From Streptomyces sp. NRRL F-6676 (GTDB lineage: Bacteria; Actinomycetota; Actinomycetes; Streptomycetales; Streptomycetaceae), in assembly GCF_000725625.1 (NCBI RefSeq), contig NZ_JOHS01000027.1:1-64000 (forward strand): 64,000 bases of DNA, read 5' to 3'. The notes beneath the pieces were generated by a model. That model was not told the DNA's origin, did not search any database, and was given only the letters and a program-made list of their open reading frames with translations. The first letter of the stretch is position 1. The number at the start of each line of letters is the position of its first letter. The translations under genes were made by a program, and so were the position numbers. Shown here one piece after another: positions 50,442 through 60,325 of the stretch.

Positions 50442-53255
50442 ATGGAAACCCGATCCGAGAACGCCCGCGCCACCTCCGGGGCCCCGCACGCCGGCCTCGT
50501 CCTCACCCTGGGCCAGGGCCACGCCACCGTCGAGACGGCGGGGGGCAAGGCGACCCGGCTGGACGAGATGACCGGGGCGGGCCTCCCGGTCCCGCCCGCC
50601 TTCTGCCTCACCACCGCACTGTTCGACCTCTTCCTCCGCGAGACCGGCCTGGCCGCCGAGATCCGCGCCGCCGAGGCCCGCGGCGCCGACAGCCGCACCG
50701 TCCGCGAGCTGATCACCGCCCGGGAGCTGCCCGAGCCTCTCGCCCGTACCGTCCTCGCCGCCTACGCGGACCTCGGCCGCCCGCGCGTCGCCGTCCGCTC
50801 GTCCGCCTGCCGGGAGGACGCCGCCGACCGCTCGTTCGCCGGACAGCACGACACCGTCCTGGACGTCTTCGGCGACCAGGCGCTGCTGGACGCGGTGAAG
50901 ACCTGCTGGGCCTCGCTCTGGTCCGACCGCGCGGCGGCCTACCGGGACGGCGGCGCGGCGGGCTCCATCGCCGTGGTCGTGCAGGAGATGGTGCACGCCG
51001 ACGTCAGCGGGGTGCTGTTCACCGTCGACCCGGTCGGCGGCCGCCCGCACCGCCTGGTGGTGGAGGCGTGCTGCGGACTGGGGGAGGGGCTGGTCTCCGG
51101 GCGGGTCTCCAGCGACTTCTTCGCCGTCGACGACCGCACCCTGGAGGTGGTCGAGGAGCGCGTCCGCTACAAGGTCACCAAGTGCGCCTCCGTGACCCCC
51201 GGCACCATCGGCATGACCAAGGTCGACGCCGCCGACCGCGACGCCCCCTGCCTGACCGGCGCCCAGCTCACCGCGCTCGCCCGGCTGGCCCTCGACGTGC
51301 GCGCCCACTACGGCGCCGAGCAGGACATCGAGTGGGCCCTGCGGGACGGCACGCTGTACCTGTTGCAGACCCGGCCGATCACCACCCGCCCCCGGGAGAC
51401 CCCCCGCGAGGAACGGCACAGCCCGTACGTCGCGCCCCAGCCGGAGGCGATACAGCAGGGCACGCTCTGGTCCCGCATGGACATCGGCGAGATCTTCGTC
51501 GGCCTGATGTCACCGCTCGGCCTCAGCTTCGCCCGCTACTACCAGGAACACGTGCACCGCGACTGCGCCGCCGCCCTCGGCGTCCGCGACACCGGCGACG
51601 TCGACCTCCACATGGGCTACCTCCAGGGCCACGTCTACCTCAACATCTCCTACACCGCCCATCTGCTGGGCCAGTGCCTGCCCACCCGCGACCAGCGCCA
51701 CTTCACCAGCCGCTTCGTCAGCGAGGAGGCCGACCTCTCCACGTACGAGAACCCCTTCGGCACCTTCCCCGGCGGCCTGGAGGACCTGCTCTCCACCCTG
51801 CACTGGGTGCGCGCCACCGCCACCGAGATGCTGACGATGAAGCACCGCGCCGAGGAGATGGTCGCCACCCGGCTCTACGAGTTCGACCGGGCCCGGCGCC
51901 TCGACCCCACCCGCATGAGCCGCCGCGAGCTGCACGCCGAACTCACCCGCTACCTCGGCTTCTTCCACGACGCCCACGTCGGCTACATGCCGTACTACAT
52001 CAACGCCTTCGGCTTCTACGGCGTCCTCACCGAGCTGTGCGGGAAGTGGCTCGGCGCCGAGGGCGACAACCTCCAGAACCGCCTCAAGACGGACATGTCC
52101 AGCCTGCGGACGGTCGCCTCCGCCCAGGAGATCTGGAAGGTCGCCCAGGCCGCGAAGGCCCGCCCCCGGGTCATGGAGATCATCGACGGGTCGCCCCTGG
52201 AGGAGATCGCCGGCCGGCTGCGCGCCGACGACGAGGGCCGCGCCTTCTGGCACGCCGAGATGGAACCCTTCCTGCGCGCCAACGGCACCCGCAGCCGCCA
52301 GGAGATGGAACTCACCCACCCGCGCTGGATCGACGACCCCTCGTACCTCTTCCAGATGATCCGCCGCTACGCCGCCGACGGCTTCACCGTCGAGGACATC
52401 ATGGGCCGCAGCCGGGCCAGGGCCGAGGGCGACGTCCGGGCGGCCGTACGCGCCCTGCCCCTGCCGCGACGCCGCACGCTGGAGACGGTCATCTCGCTCT
52501 ACCGGCTGTGCAGCGAACTGCGCGAGACCACCCGCATGTCCATGGTCACGTCGATCTGGCTGGTCAGGAACGTGGTCTACGAGGTCGGGCGGCGGCTCGT
52601 CGAGGAGGGCGTCCTGCACTCCTCGGACGAGGTGGCGTACCTCGACTTCGAGGACGTTCGCGCGTATCTGGCCGGTGTGCGCCCGGCCCGGGAGGCGTTC
52701 CCGCGCGCGGAGCTGGACGCGCGGCGGCGCCTGCACGACTACCACAACCGGCTGCCCGAGCCGCCCCTGACGTTCGTCGGCGAGCACGACCCCACCCGGC
52801 CGACGCGGCGCGGGTCCGGCGCGATGAGCGGGACGCGGGCGGAGGGGAGCGGATCCGGCACCGCGGGCGGGACCCGTCTGGAGGGGCTGGGCTCCAGCCC
52901 GGGCCGGATCGTCGGCCGGGCCCGCATCGTGGAGGACCTGGTCTGGCAGGCCGACGAGTTCCAGCCGGGAGAGATCCTGGTCACCCGCTACACCGACGCC
53001 TCCTGGACCCCGCTGTTCGCCATCGCCGGCGGGGTGGTCACCGACATCGGCTCGATGCTCTCGCACAGCTCGATCGTGTCGCGGGAGTTCAACGTGCCGT
53101 CGGTCGTCAACACCAAGGACGCGACGCAGCGCATCCACACGGGCGACACGGTCGTGGTCGACGGCGACCGGGGGACCGTCGAGGTCGTCAAGACCGCCGA
53201 GGCCGCCGGGGTCGTCGAGACCGCCGAGGCCGTCGAGGCGGCGGCGGAGGACTGA
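50442..53255 (+). CDS. redH: RedH, prodiginine condensing enzyme
   Basis: The product is 937 residues of the PEP-synthase/PPDK type. An ATP-grasp domain fills 15-320 (ETAGGKATRLDEMTGAGLPV, AVRSSACREDAADRSFAGQH, ADVSGVLFTVDPVGGRPHRL, DIEWALRDGTLYLLQTRP). A middle domain follows, then the phospho-histidine domain with His about residue 870 in GSMLSHSSIVSREFNVPSVV. RedH condenses MBC with 2-undecylpyrrole to undecylprodigiosin and needs ATP. A Gly/Ser/Thr-rich linker, MSGTRAEGSGSGTAGGTRL, precedes the His domain, and the C-terminus ends in an Ala/Glu/Val repeat. Confidence 0.93.
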   Translation: METRSENARATSGAPHAGLVLTLGQGHATVETAGGKATRLDEMTGAGLPVPPAFCLTTALFDLFLRETGLAAEIRAAEARGADSRTVRELITARELPEPLARTVLAAYADLGRPRVAVRSSACREDAADRSFAGQHDTVLDVFGDQALLDAVKTCWASLWSDRAAAYRDGGAAGSIAVVVQEMVHADVSGVLFTVDPVGGRPHRLVVEACCGLGEGLVSGRVSSDFFAVDDRTLEVVEERVRYKVTKCASVTPGTIGMTKVDAADRDAPCLTGAQLTALARLALDVRAHYGAEQDIEWALRDGTLYLLQTRPITTRPRETPREERHSPYVAPQPEAIQQGTLWSRMDIGEIFVGLMSPLGLSFARYYQEHVHRDCAAALGVRDTGDVDLHMGYLQGHVYLNISYTAHLLGQCLPTRDQRHFTSRFVSEEADLSTYENPFGTFPGGLEDLLSTLHWVRATATEMLTMKHRAEEMVATRLYEFDRARRLDPTRMSRRELHAELTRYLGFFHDAHVGYMPYYINAFGFYGVLTELCGKWLGAEGDNLQNRLKTDMSSLRTVASAQEIWKVAQAAKARPRVMEIIDGSPLEEIAGRLRADDEGRAFWHAEMEPFLRANGTRSRQEMELTHPRWIDDPSYLFQMIRRYAADGFTVEDIMGRSRARAEGDVRAAVRALPLPRRRTLETVISLYRLCSELRETTRMSMVTSIWLVRNVVYEVGRRLVEEGVLHSSDEVAYLDFEDVRAYLAGVRPAREAFPRAELDARRRLHDYHNRLPEPPLTFVGEHDPTRPTRRGSGAMSGTRAEGSGSGTAGGTRLEGLGSSPGRIVGRARIVEDLVWQADEFQPGEILVTRYTDASWTPLFAIAGGVVTDIGSMLSHSSIVSREFNVPSVVNTKDATQRIHTGDTVVVDGDRGTVEVVKTAEAAGVVETAEAVEAAAED

Positions 53256-53330
53256 GCGCACGGTGCCCGTCCGCCCATCAGTACACCGCGCCCGGTCCAC
53301 CCGGCGCGGTGACGAGAGGAGAACAGCCCG

Positions 53331-54521
<1,191 letters not shown>

Positions 54522-54575
54522 CCTCCCGTCCCGAACCCCACGACCCACGCACCGCGAACGGAAGGGGAGCGGCCC

Positions 54576-55550
54576 ATGGCCGAGGCGACCGGGCACGAAG
54601 GAAGCGGCGGGCCCCGGGAAGAGGACCGGGACCGGGACGAGTACCGGAACCGGGACCAGAACCGGGACCAGAACCGGACGAGCCCCCGTGACCTGCTCAT
54701 GGAAACGGTCGCCCAGGCCATGCTCACCCTGGCCCGGGGCCGCGACGTCCTCGACCGCTGCCTCGACGACGACCGGGGCGTGGACGACTTCGGCTACGAC
54801 CCCGAACTCACCGACGACGTCCTGCTGCCGCCCCTGCGGCGGCTCTACGAGCGGTACTTCCGTGTCGACGTCGAGGGCCTGGAGCACGTACCCGCCGAGG
54901 GCGGCGCCCTCGTCGTCGCCAACCACTCCGGCACCCTGCCGCTGGACGCGCTGATGCTCCAGGTCGCCCTGCGCGACCACCACCCCGCCCACCGCGCACT
55001 CCGGCTGCTCGCCGCCGACCTGGTCTTCGCGCTGCCCGTGCTGCGCACACTGGCCCGCAAGGCCGGCCACACCGCCGCCCGCATGGACGGCGCGCTGCGG
55101 CTGCTGGAACGCGGCGAGCTGGTCGGCGTCATGCCCGAGGGCTACAAGGGGCTCGGCAAGCCGTTCGCCGAGCGGTACCGGCTGCGCCCCTTCGGCCGCG
55201 GCGGCTTCGCGGCCCTGGCGCTGCGCACCGGGAGCCCCCTGGTGCCCTGCTCCGTCGTCGGGGCCGAGGAGATCTACCCGATGCTCGCCGACGCGCGCCC
55301 GCTGGCCCGGCGTCTGGGCCTGCCGTACTTCCCGATCACGCCCGCGTTCCCGCTGCTGGGTCCGCTGGGCGCGGTCCCGCTGCCGACGAAGTGGACGATC
55401 CGCTTCGGCGAACCGATCCGCACCGACCACTACTCGGCCGAGACGCTCGATGACCCCATGTTCGTCCACAAGCTGTCGGACGAGGTCCGCGACACCATCC
55501 AGGAGACGCTGACGGAGATGGTGCGCGGACGCAGCGGACTCTTCGGGTAG
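54576..55550 (+). CDS. PlsC-like acyltransferase at the redF position
   Basis: The product is 324 residues. After a leader made of Arg-Asp-Gln-Asn repeats (EDRDRDEYRNRDQNRDQNR) comes a lysophospholipid-acyltransferase fold: VVANHSGTLPLDALML (His with Asp, the catalytic pair), VGVMPEGYKGLGKPF and PLVPCSVVGAEEIYP. It is the last gene of the redP operon, 54 bp after redG, where S. coelicolor has redF. I place it there by position only. RedF has been linked with the methylation step, which does not obviously need an acyltransferase. The ATG start follows GGAAGGGGAG. Confidence 0.75.
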   Translation: MAEATGHEGSGGPREEDRDRDEYRNRDQNRDQNRTSPRDLLMETVAQAMLTLARGRDVLDRCLDDDRGVDDFGYDPELTDDVLLPPLRRLYERYFRVDVEGLEHVPAEGGALVVANHSGTLPLDALMLQVALRDHHPAHRALRLLAADLVFALPVLRTLARKAGHTAARMDGALRLLERGELVGVMPEGYKGLGKPFAERYRLRPFGRGGFAALALRTGSPLVPCSVVGAEEIYPMLADARPLARRLGLPYFPITPAFPLLGPLGAVPLPTKWTIRFGEPIRTDHYSAETLDDPMFVHKLSDEVRDTIQETLTEMVRGRSGLFG

Positions 55551-55618
55551 CCGTTCAGCATTCGGCCGACGGTTCGAGATTCGATATTCGATTGGCTGGT
55601 CGGTATGCGACCGGCTGG

Positions 55619-56101
55619 TCAGGAAACGAGCCGCACGAACGGGGTCGCCTCACCGATCTTCCGGTAGGCGGCCTCGCTGCCGTCCGTGGGGAACCCCATG
55701 AGCTGCGCCAGCCGGCGGGCGGCCCGCGGATGCCGGCGGGCGTAGTCGACCATGACGTCACCGCCCTCGGCGGCGGAGAGGAAGTGCGCGGTGACGGCGA
55801 CCCGCCGCCGGCCGAACTGGAGGGCGACGTCCGGCCGTAGCCGCACGTTCTGGTACCAGTCGGACGTCGGCCCGAACCCGGAGGCGACGGTCCAGGTGTC
55901 CCTCTCCTTGTCGTACGACACGACTTCGAGCACCACCTGACGGGCGAGCCCGGACTTGCGCCCGGTGTGGTGCAGCAGCAGGAACCGCTTGCCGAGCAGC
56001 GGCCCGAGCCCCGCACGGTACAGCCGGATGGGCAGGCGGAACGCCACCCGACGCCATCCGGTGGGGGGCTGGGGCCGACGGGAGGGGGCTTCGTGGGACA
56101 T
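55619..56101 (-). CDS. Deazaflavin-dependent (DUF385) nitroreductase family protein
   Basis: The product is 160 residues. The split-barrel family that binds F420 is indicated by FLLLHHTGRKSGLARQVVLE, VASGFGPTSDWYQNVRLRPD and LQFGRRRVAVTAHFLS. Relatives (Ddn-like) reduce quinones or nitro compounds with F420H2. It begins at ATG 56099-56101, three bases from the end of the ABC permease gene, and is probably co-transcribed with that exporter. Confidence 0.83.
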   Translation of the reverse strand: MSHEAPSRRPQPPTGWRRVAFRLPIRLYRAGLGPLLGKRFLLLHHTGRKSGLARQVVLEVVSYDKERDTWTVASGFGPTSDWYQNVRLRPDVALQFGRRRVAVTAHFLSAAEGGDVMVDYARRHPRAARRLAQLMGFPTDGSEAAYRKIGEATPFVRLVS

Positions 56102-56103
56102 GG

Positions 56104-56952
56104 TCACCTTTCGGCCGTGACGGTGGTGGGGGAGGCGGCGGTGCCGGAGGCGCGGGAGCCGGTGTGCGGACGGCCCCGCCGACGCGTCCGGACCCGGAAG
56201 ATCACCAGCCCGACCGCGGTGAACGAGGCGGCCCAGACGAGCCCCAGTCCGAGGTGGCCCCACAGGGCGCTGTCCCCGAAGGCACCGCCGGCCGCGAACT
56301 GCATGGGACCGAAGGACGGGAACCACCGCAGGACGGGCTTGTTGGCGAGCGGATTGCCGAGCGGGTTCTGAAGGAAGGTGTCCATCAGGGCACCCATGAT
56401 GATGAGGAAGAACCCCTCCAGATCACGCTTGACGAGCACACCGAGGAGCAACCCGAGGGCCCCGTAGGTGAGGGCGATGACGGTGAACCCGGCGAGCACG
56501 GCACACCAGCCGCCCGGCGAGGGACGCCAGAAGAACAGGATGGCGACGGCGGTGTAGAGGGCGATCGACAGGGCGACCACCGCGACGGCGAGGGTCTTGG
56601 CGCCGATGAGCGTGGCCTGCCGGAACCCGGCGAACACCAGCCGCCGGTCGAAGGCGAGCGCCTTGCGGACGGCGTCGAAGACGACGAACCCGGCGATCAT
56701 CGTGAGGGAGTTGAGCCCCGCCGTGATGAGGGTGAGACGGCCGCCCTCGACGTGCAGGACCTCCCCGGTGGAGTACAGCTTGAAGTCCAGCGTCTCGCCG
56801 GAGGCGAGGGCGTCCATGAGCAGGTACCAGGCGGGCACGAACAGCAGGAGCAGCAGCCCGGCGAGCCGGTTGCGGGTCTGGTCGCGGATGGAGAACCGCA
56901 GCGCGGTGGGGAACTGCCCGTGGGCGGGCCGGACTCCGTTCGCACTAGGCAT
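56104..56952 (-). CDS. ABC-2 type permease
   Basis: The product is 282 residues with about six membrane segments, among them LAGLLLLLFVPAWYLLMDAL, LNSLTMIAGFVVFDAV, TLAVAVVALSIALYTAVAIL, GFTVIALTYGALGLLLGVLV and LGLGLVWAASFTAVGLVIF. A loop, MDTFLQNPLGNPLANKPVLR, lies outside. The start overlaps the end of the ATPase gene by eight bases. Together with the TetR gene upstream it forms a regulated exporter of unknown substrate. It faces the end of the red cluster. Confidence 0.85.
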   Translation of the reverse strand: MPSANGVRPAHGQFPTALRFSIRDQTRNRLAGLLLLLFVPAWYLLMDALASGETLDFKLYSTGEVLHVEGGRLTLITAGLNSLTMIAGFVVFDAVRKALAFDRRLVFAGFRQATLIGAKTLAVAVVALSIALYTAVAILFFWRPSPGGWCAVLAGFTVIALTYGALGLLLGVLVKRDLEGFFLIIMGALMDTFLQNPLGNPLANKPVLRWFPSFGPMQFAAGGAFGDSALWGHLGLGLVWAASFTAVGLVIFRVRTRRRGRPHTGSRASGTAASPTTVTAER

Positions 56953-57604
56953 GCGCGTGCCGCTCCTTCCCCACGGAGGCCCCGCCCCGGGGCGCGAGCC
57001 GCCCGTCCGCGAGATCGGCCAGTACATCGAACCGGTCCTGCTCGAACACGAGATGGGTGATGACGACGACGGCCTTGTGAGCGCCGCGCAACTCGTCGAC
57101 GAGATCCCAGAACCGCAGATAGGTCTCCCAGTCGAACCCTTGATAGGGCTCGTCGAGGAGCAGCAGATCGGGATCGTGGAGCAGCGCGAGCGTCAGATTG
57201 AGCTTCTGCCGGGTACCGCCGGACAGCTCACCGGCGACGGTCCCGGCATACCGCTCGTACCCGAGGAGCCGCAGGAGTTCCTGCCCCCTGCGCAGGTCGG
57301 GCAACCGATGGGCGGCGGCGAAGTACCGCAGATGCTGCTCGACGGTGAGCGCGGCATTGAGCACGGGCTCCTGCGGGCAGTACCCGAGCGCACCGGTCAA
57401 GGAGACCTCTCCACGATCGGGGGAGAGGGTCCCCGCGAGAATCTTCAACAGGGTGGATTTCCCGGCCCCGTTCTCCCCGACGACGCCGACGAGCTGCCCC
57501 GGCGCGACGGTCAGCTCGGCACCGCGCAGCACGGACCGCTTCCCGTAGGACTTGTGCACGTCACGGGCGCGCAGCACGGGCGCGGACGCGGTTCCGTCGG
57601 ACAT
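56945..57604 (-). CDS. ABC transporter ATP-binding protein
   Basis: The product is 219 residues: Walker A GENGAGKSTLLKILAG, Q-loop GYCPQEPV, signature ELSGGTRQKLNLTLAL and Walker B LLLLDEPYQGFDWETY. It pairs with the permease that follows with overlapping ends. ATG 57602-57604 begins the conserved part. The upstream neighbour is a TetR regulator ten bases away. Confidence 0.9.
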   Translation of the reverse strand: MSDGTASAPVLRARDVHKSYGKRSVLRGAELTVAPGQLVGVVGENGAGKSTLLKILAGTLSPDRGEVSLTGALGYCPQEPVLNAALTVEQHLRYFAAAHRLPDLRRGQELLRLLGYERYAGTVAGELSGGTRQKLNLTLALLHDPDLLLLDEPYQGFDWETYLRFWDLVDELRGAHKAVVVITHLVFEQDRFDVLADLADGRLAPRGGASVGKERHAHA

Positions 57605-57614
57605 ACGAGACCTC

Positions 57615-58265
57615 CTAGGACTGTTCGGCGGGACCCTCCGGGGGCGACGCGCCGAGCCCACCCGCGTACACGCCGAGCATCTCGGCCCCCCAACGCGCCA
57701 TGCCGTCGGCGGACAACGGATCGCTGCCGAGGACGTCGGCGAGCCGGTCGCGCAGCAGGAAGACGGCGAGGTCATTGGCGAGCAGAAAGGCGGCCCGCAC
57801 GTCCGCGTCCCGCCCGGGCACGGCGACCCCGGCGGCCACGAGCCCGTCCAGCGCCTCCCGGCTGAGCTGGAACAACCGCTGGAAGAGCTTCCGCCCGGCC
57901 TCGGAGTCACCGAGCAGCAGCCGGCGCAGATAACCGGGCAGCGGCGACCCGTCGGGCAGATACCGCCCGAACACCTCGCTCAGCAGCCCCGAGGAGGCGG
58001 CGGGATCGACCAGCTCGGCCCCGCCCTCCCCGGCCAGCTCCCCCAACATCCCCTCGAACACCTCAAGAACGTACTGGTCGACCTCCTGCCGCAACCCGTC
58101 CTTGGACCCGAAATGATGCAGAACGAGCCCCGGCGACACCCCCGCGGCCTCGGCGATCTGCCGCACGGTGACCACATCGGCCCCACGCTCGCCGAACAAC
58201 CGCAGGGCTTCGTCCCGAATGACAGCCCGAGCGGTCCGATCCTCAGCAGCGGCGACTGAACGCAT
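57615..58265 (-). CDS. TetR-family regulator of the adjacent exporter
   Basis: The product is about 216 residues. The DNA-binding part is DEALRLFGERGADVVTVRQI followed by AEAAGVSPGLVLHHFGSKDG; the rest is the helical ligand domain. It heads the operon regulator-ATPase-permease-oxidoreductase, so it probably represses the exporter until a ligand binds. ATG 58265 follows TTTAGG at nine bases; ATG 58274 is the other option. A palindrome overlaps the region just upstream. Confidence 0.87.
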   Translation of the reverse strand: MRSVAAAEDRTARAVIRDEALRLFGERGADVVTVRQIAEAAGVSPGLVLHHFGSKDGLRQEVDQYVLEVFEGMLGELAGEGGAELVDPAASSGLLSEVFGRYLPDGSPLPGYLRRLLLGDSEAGRKLFQRLFQLSREALDGLVAAGVAVPGRDADVRAAFLLANDLAVFLLRDRLADVLGSDPLSADGMARWGAEMLGVYAGGLGASPPEGPAEQS

Positions 58266-58276
58266 GTACAGCATCC

Positions 58277-58290
58277 TAAACGAGCGTTCA
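58277..58290. promoter_or_regulatory. Putative TetR operator
   Basis: TAAACGAGCGTTCA is an imperfect palindrome in which AACG and CGTT flank a two-base centre. It lies 11 bases upstream of the TetR start and fits a short operator of this family. Confidence 0.5.
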
Positions 58291-58407
58291 GCCAGGTGTC
58301 CAGGGGGCGCCGAACCAGCTGTGGGCGAAGCAAACCGGGGTGGTTGTCAGTGCGGGCGGCTATGGTGCGTGCGCCATCAAGGCAATACGCGGAGGCAGGG
58401 GGAGAGC

Positions 58408-59169
58408 ATGGGAGCCAAGACGGGACTGCTGCTGTACGCCGACGGTGAGGCACCTGAACGGTTGAGGCGAGCCGGCGCGGCGGACCACGGCCGGACGGCC
58501 GCGATGATGCGGCAGCTGTACCCGGGGTGGGAGATCGAGGAGCGCGAGGGTACGAGCCTTCCGGACGGCGTGTACCCCCCGGAGGGCAGGGTCTGCGCCG
58601 CGAGCTGGCCGGGCGTCGAGGTCATCGGCGATCAGCGGCTGATGATCGACCTTCCGTCCCGGCTCCCGGAGCACCTCGTGGCCGCGAGCGCCGGCCGACG
58701 GCTCGTCCTGCACGCCATGCACAGCGTCGTCGACTGGCTCGCGTTCGCCGTATGGGAGGACGGACGTCTCGTCCGCTCCCTGAGCCTGTCCCCGGACAGC
58801 GGCGTCATGGAGAACATCGGCCAACCGCTCCCCTTCGAGCTCCCCTACTGGTCCGGCGACCGCCCGGCCGACGTCATGCCCTGGCCCGACGAGGAGGAGA
58901 CGCCGTACCCTCTGCCGTTCCACCCCCTGGATTTGGGCGAGGATGCGCTACGCGCACTCTGCGGCTTCGTCATGGAGGGCCTCCCCGCACCGGACGACGT
59001 CGCCACGGACGCCATCGAGCTGCACGGATTCCTGGTGCGAACCCCGGATGCCCTCGCCCCCACCAACCAGGAAGTCACACCGCACGGAGCTGCCGAGACC
59101 ATGCCGACGCCCCGCTTCTACGCCCTCGACCCGGACGGCACACTGACCGAACGCCCCGGATTGCGATGA
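58408..59169 (+). CDS. Uncharacterised protein (DUF6928-like)
   Basis: The product is 253 residues and soluble. It starts MGAKTGLLLYADGEAPERLR and contains VVDWLAFAVWEDGRLVRSLS, SLSPDSGVMENIG and PFELPYWSGDRPADVMPW, then LPFHPLDLGEDALRALCGF and a C-terminal HGFLVR. The pattern matches a conserved actinobacterial family of unknown function (I believe DUF6928). ATG 58408 follows GGGGGAGAG. It is divergent from the TetR gene, so the 58266-58407 gap may hold promoters for both. Confidence 0.7.
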   Translation: MGAKTGLLLYADGEAPERLRRAGAADHGRTAAMMRQLYPGWEIEEREGTSLPDGVYPPEGRVCAASWPGVEVIGDQRLMIDLPSRLPEHLVAASAGRRLVLHAMHSVVDWLAFAVWEDGRLVRSLSLSPDSGVMENIGQPLPFELPYWSGDRPADVMPWPDEEETPYPLPFHPLDLGEDALRALCGFVMEGLPAPDDVATDAIELHGFLVRTPDALAPTNQEVTPHGAAETMPTPRFYALDPDGTLTERPGLR

Positions 59170-59265
59170 CCGGAAGCGCCGCTCGAACGCGGCGCATCAG
59201 GCGACACGAACCGCGGTCGCGACCGGCGGACTTGCCGTTGGCGACGGCTGGTTAAGGTCCCAGCC

Positions 59266-60240
59266 ATGACCAACGATCCCGGCTTCACATGCTCAGGCTG
59301 CGGGCAGCACCACTCGCGGCTCCCGATGAGCTACTCCACCATGGCACCAGACTTCTGGGACCAGAGCTTCGCGGACGATCCGGACAGCATGCTCTCCTCC
59401 GACCAGTGCGTCATCAAGGGGCAGCACTACTTCATCAAGGGCTTGATAGAGATACCGGTGCTCGACAGTGAGGACCCCTTCGCCTGGGGCGTCTGGGTCT
59501 CTCTGAGCCGGGAAAACTTCGCTCGTGCCCTGGAGACGTGGACCACCCCCGGCCGTGAAACCGGGAAACCGTACTTCGGCTGGCTGAGCACCGAGCTGGC
59601 TCCGTACTCGCCCAGCACGCTCAACCTGAAGACGAACGCCCACACTCGCCCAGTCGGCCGGCTTCCGTCCATCGAGCTGGAACCCACCGACCACCCCCTG
59701 GCCGTCGAACAACGCACCGGCATCACCCACGACCGAGTACGCGAGATCGCGGAAGCCGTCCTCCCCTCTCACGGAGGCACACCAATGCCTGAGAAGCCCA
59801 GTAGCAGTAGTTCTCCACTGGAATGGGCCGAGACGGTGTCCCTGCAGACTGTTGGCGCGGACGGCGGCATGCGAGACGTCATCGTCCGGATCAGCACCCC
59901 CTCTGCCTGTCTGATTGAGCTTCTCGATGATGGCTCCCGGACCGTCATCAGAGGGGCGGACCATTTCGACTGCCTCGCCCAGCTCCGGAGGCAACTGGAA
60001 CGCGAGGGCCGTCTGCTCTGCTGCCAGGGTGCCCGTCCCAACGTCCACCCTTCCGGACAGTTGCGGCAGTTCACTGACGGCCGGCTGGCGTACGTACTGC
60101 CCTCGGACGCCCAGAACGAAGAGTCCGAAACGGTCGACATCTTCGCCCCTGCGCTCCCCGGCGAGGTCGTGAGTCTTGAGGACCAGCGCATATCAGTCGT
60201 CAGTTATTGGAACGCTCGGCACCCAGGAAACCGGATCTGA
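59266..60240 (+). CDS. DUF2199 protein with a C-terminal extension
   Basis: The product is 324 residues. The first 165 form a DUF2199 domain: FTCSGCGQHHSRLPMSYST with the CxxC pair, DQCVIKGQHYFIKGLIEIPV, WGVWVSLSRENFARA and HPLAVEQRTGI. After MPEKPSSSSSPL (near 59785) a second part of about 150 residues begins (WAETVSLQTVGADGGMRDVI, LAQLRRQLEREGRLLCCQG) that I do not recognise. It could be a separate gene that lost its boundary, because ATG 59785 is in frame, though no ribosome site stands out. GC content is a little lower than in the neighbours. The role is unknown; DUF2199 genes are sometimes immunity-like. Confidence 0.72.
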   Translation: MTNDPGFTCSGCGQHHSRLPMSYSTMAPDFWDQSFADDPDSMLSSDQCVIKGQHYFIKGLIEIPVLDSEDPFAWGVWVSLSRENFARALETWTTPGRETGKPYFGWLSTELAPYSPSTLNLKTNAHTRPVGRLPSIELEPTDHPLAVEQRTGITHDRVREIAEAVLPSHGGTPMPEKPSSSSSPLEWAETVSLQTVGADGGMRDVIVRISTPSACLIELLDDGSRTVIRGADHFDCLAQLRRQLEREGRLLCCQGARPNVHPSGQLRQFTDGRLAYVLPSDAQNEESETVDIFAPALPGEVVSLEDQRISVVSYWNARHPGNRI

Positions 60241-60325
60241 CCGTGCCACAAGGTCGGCCACAGCGTCGGAGCACGCACGGAAAACACCCGTGCGCCGACC
60301 CGTACACCTCTGCGACCATCCCCGA

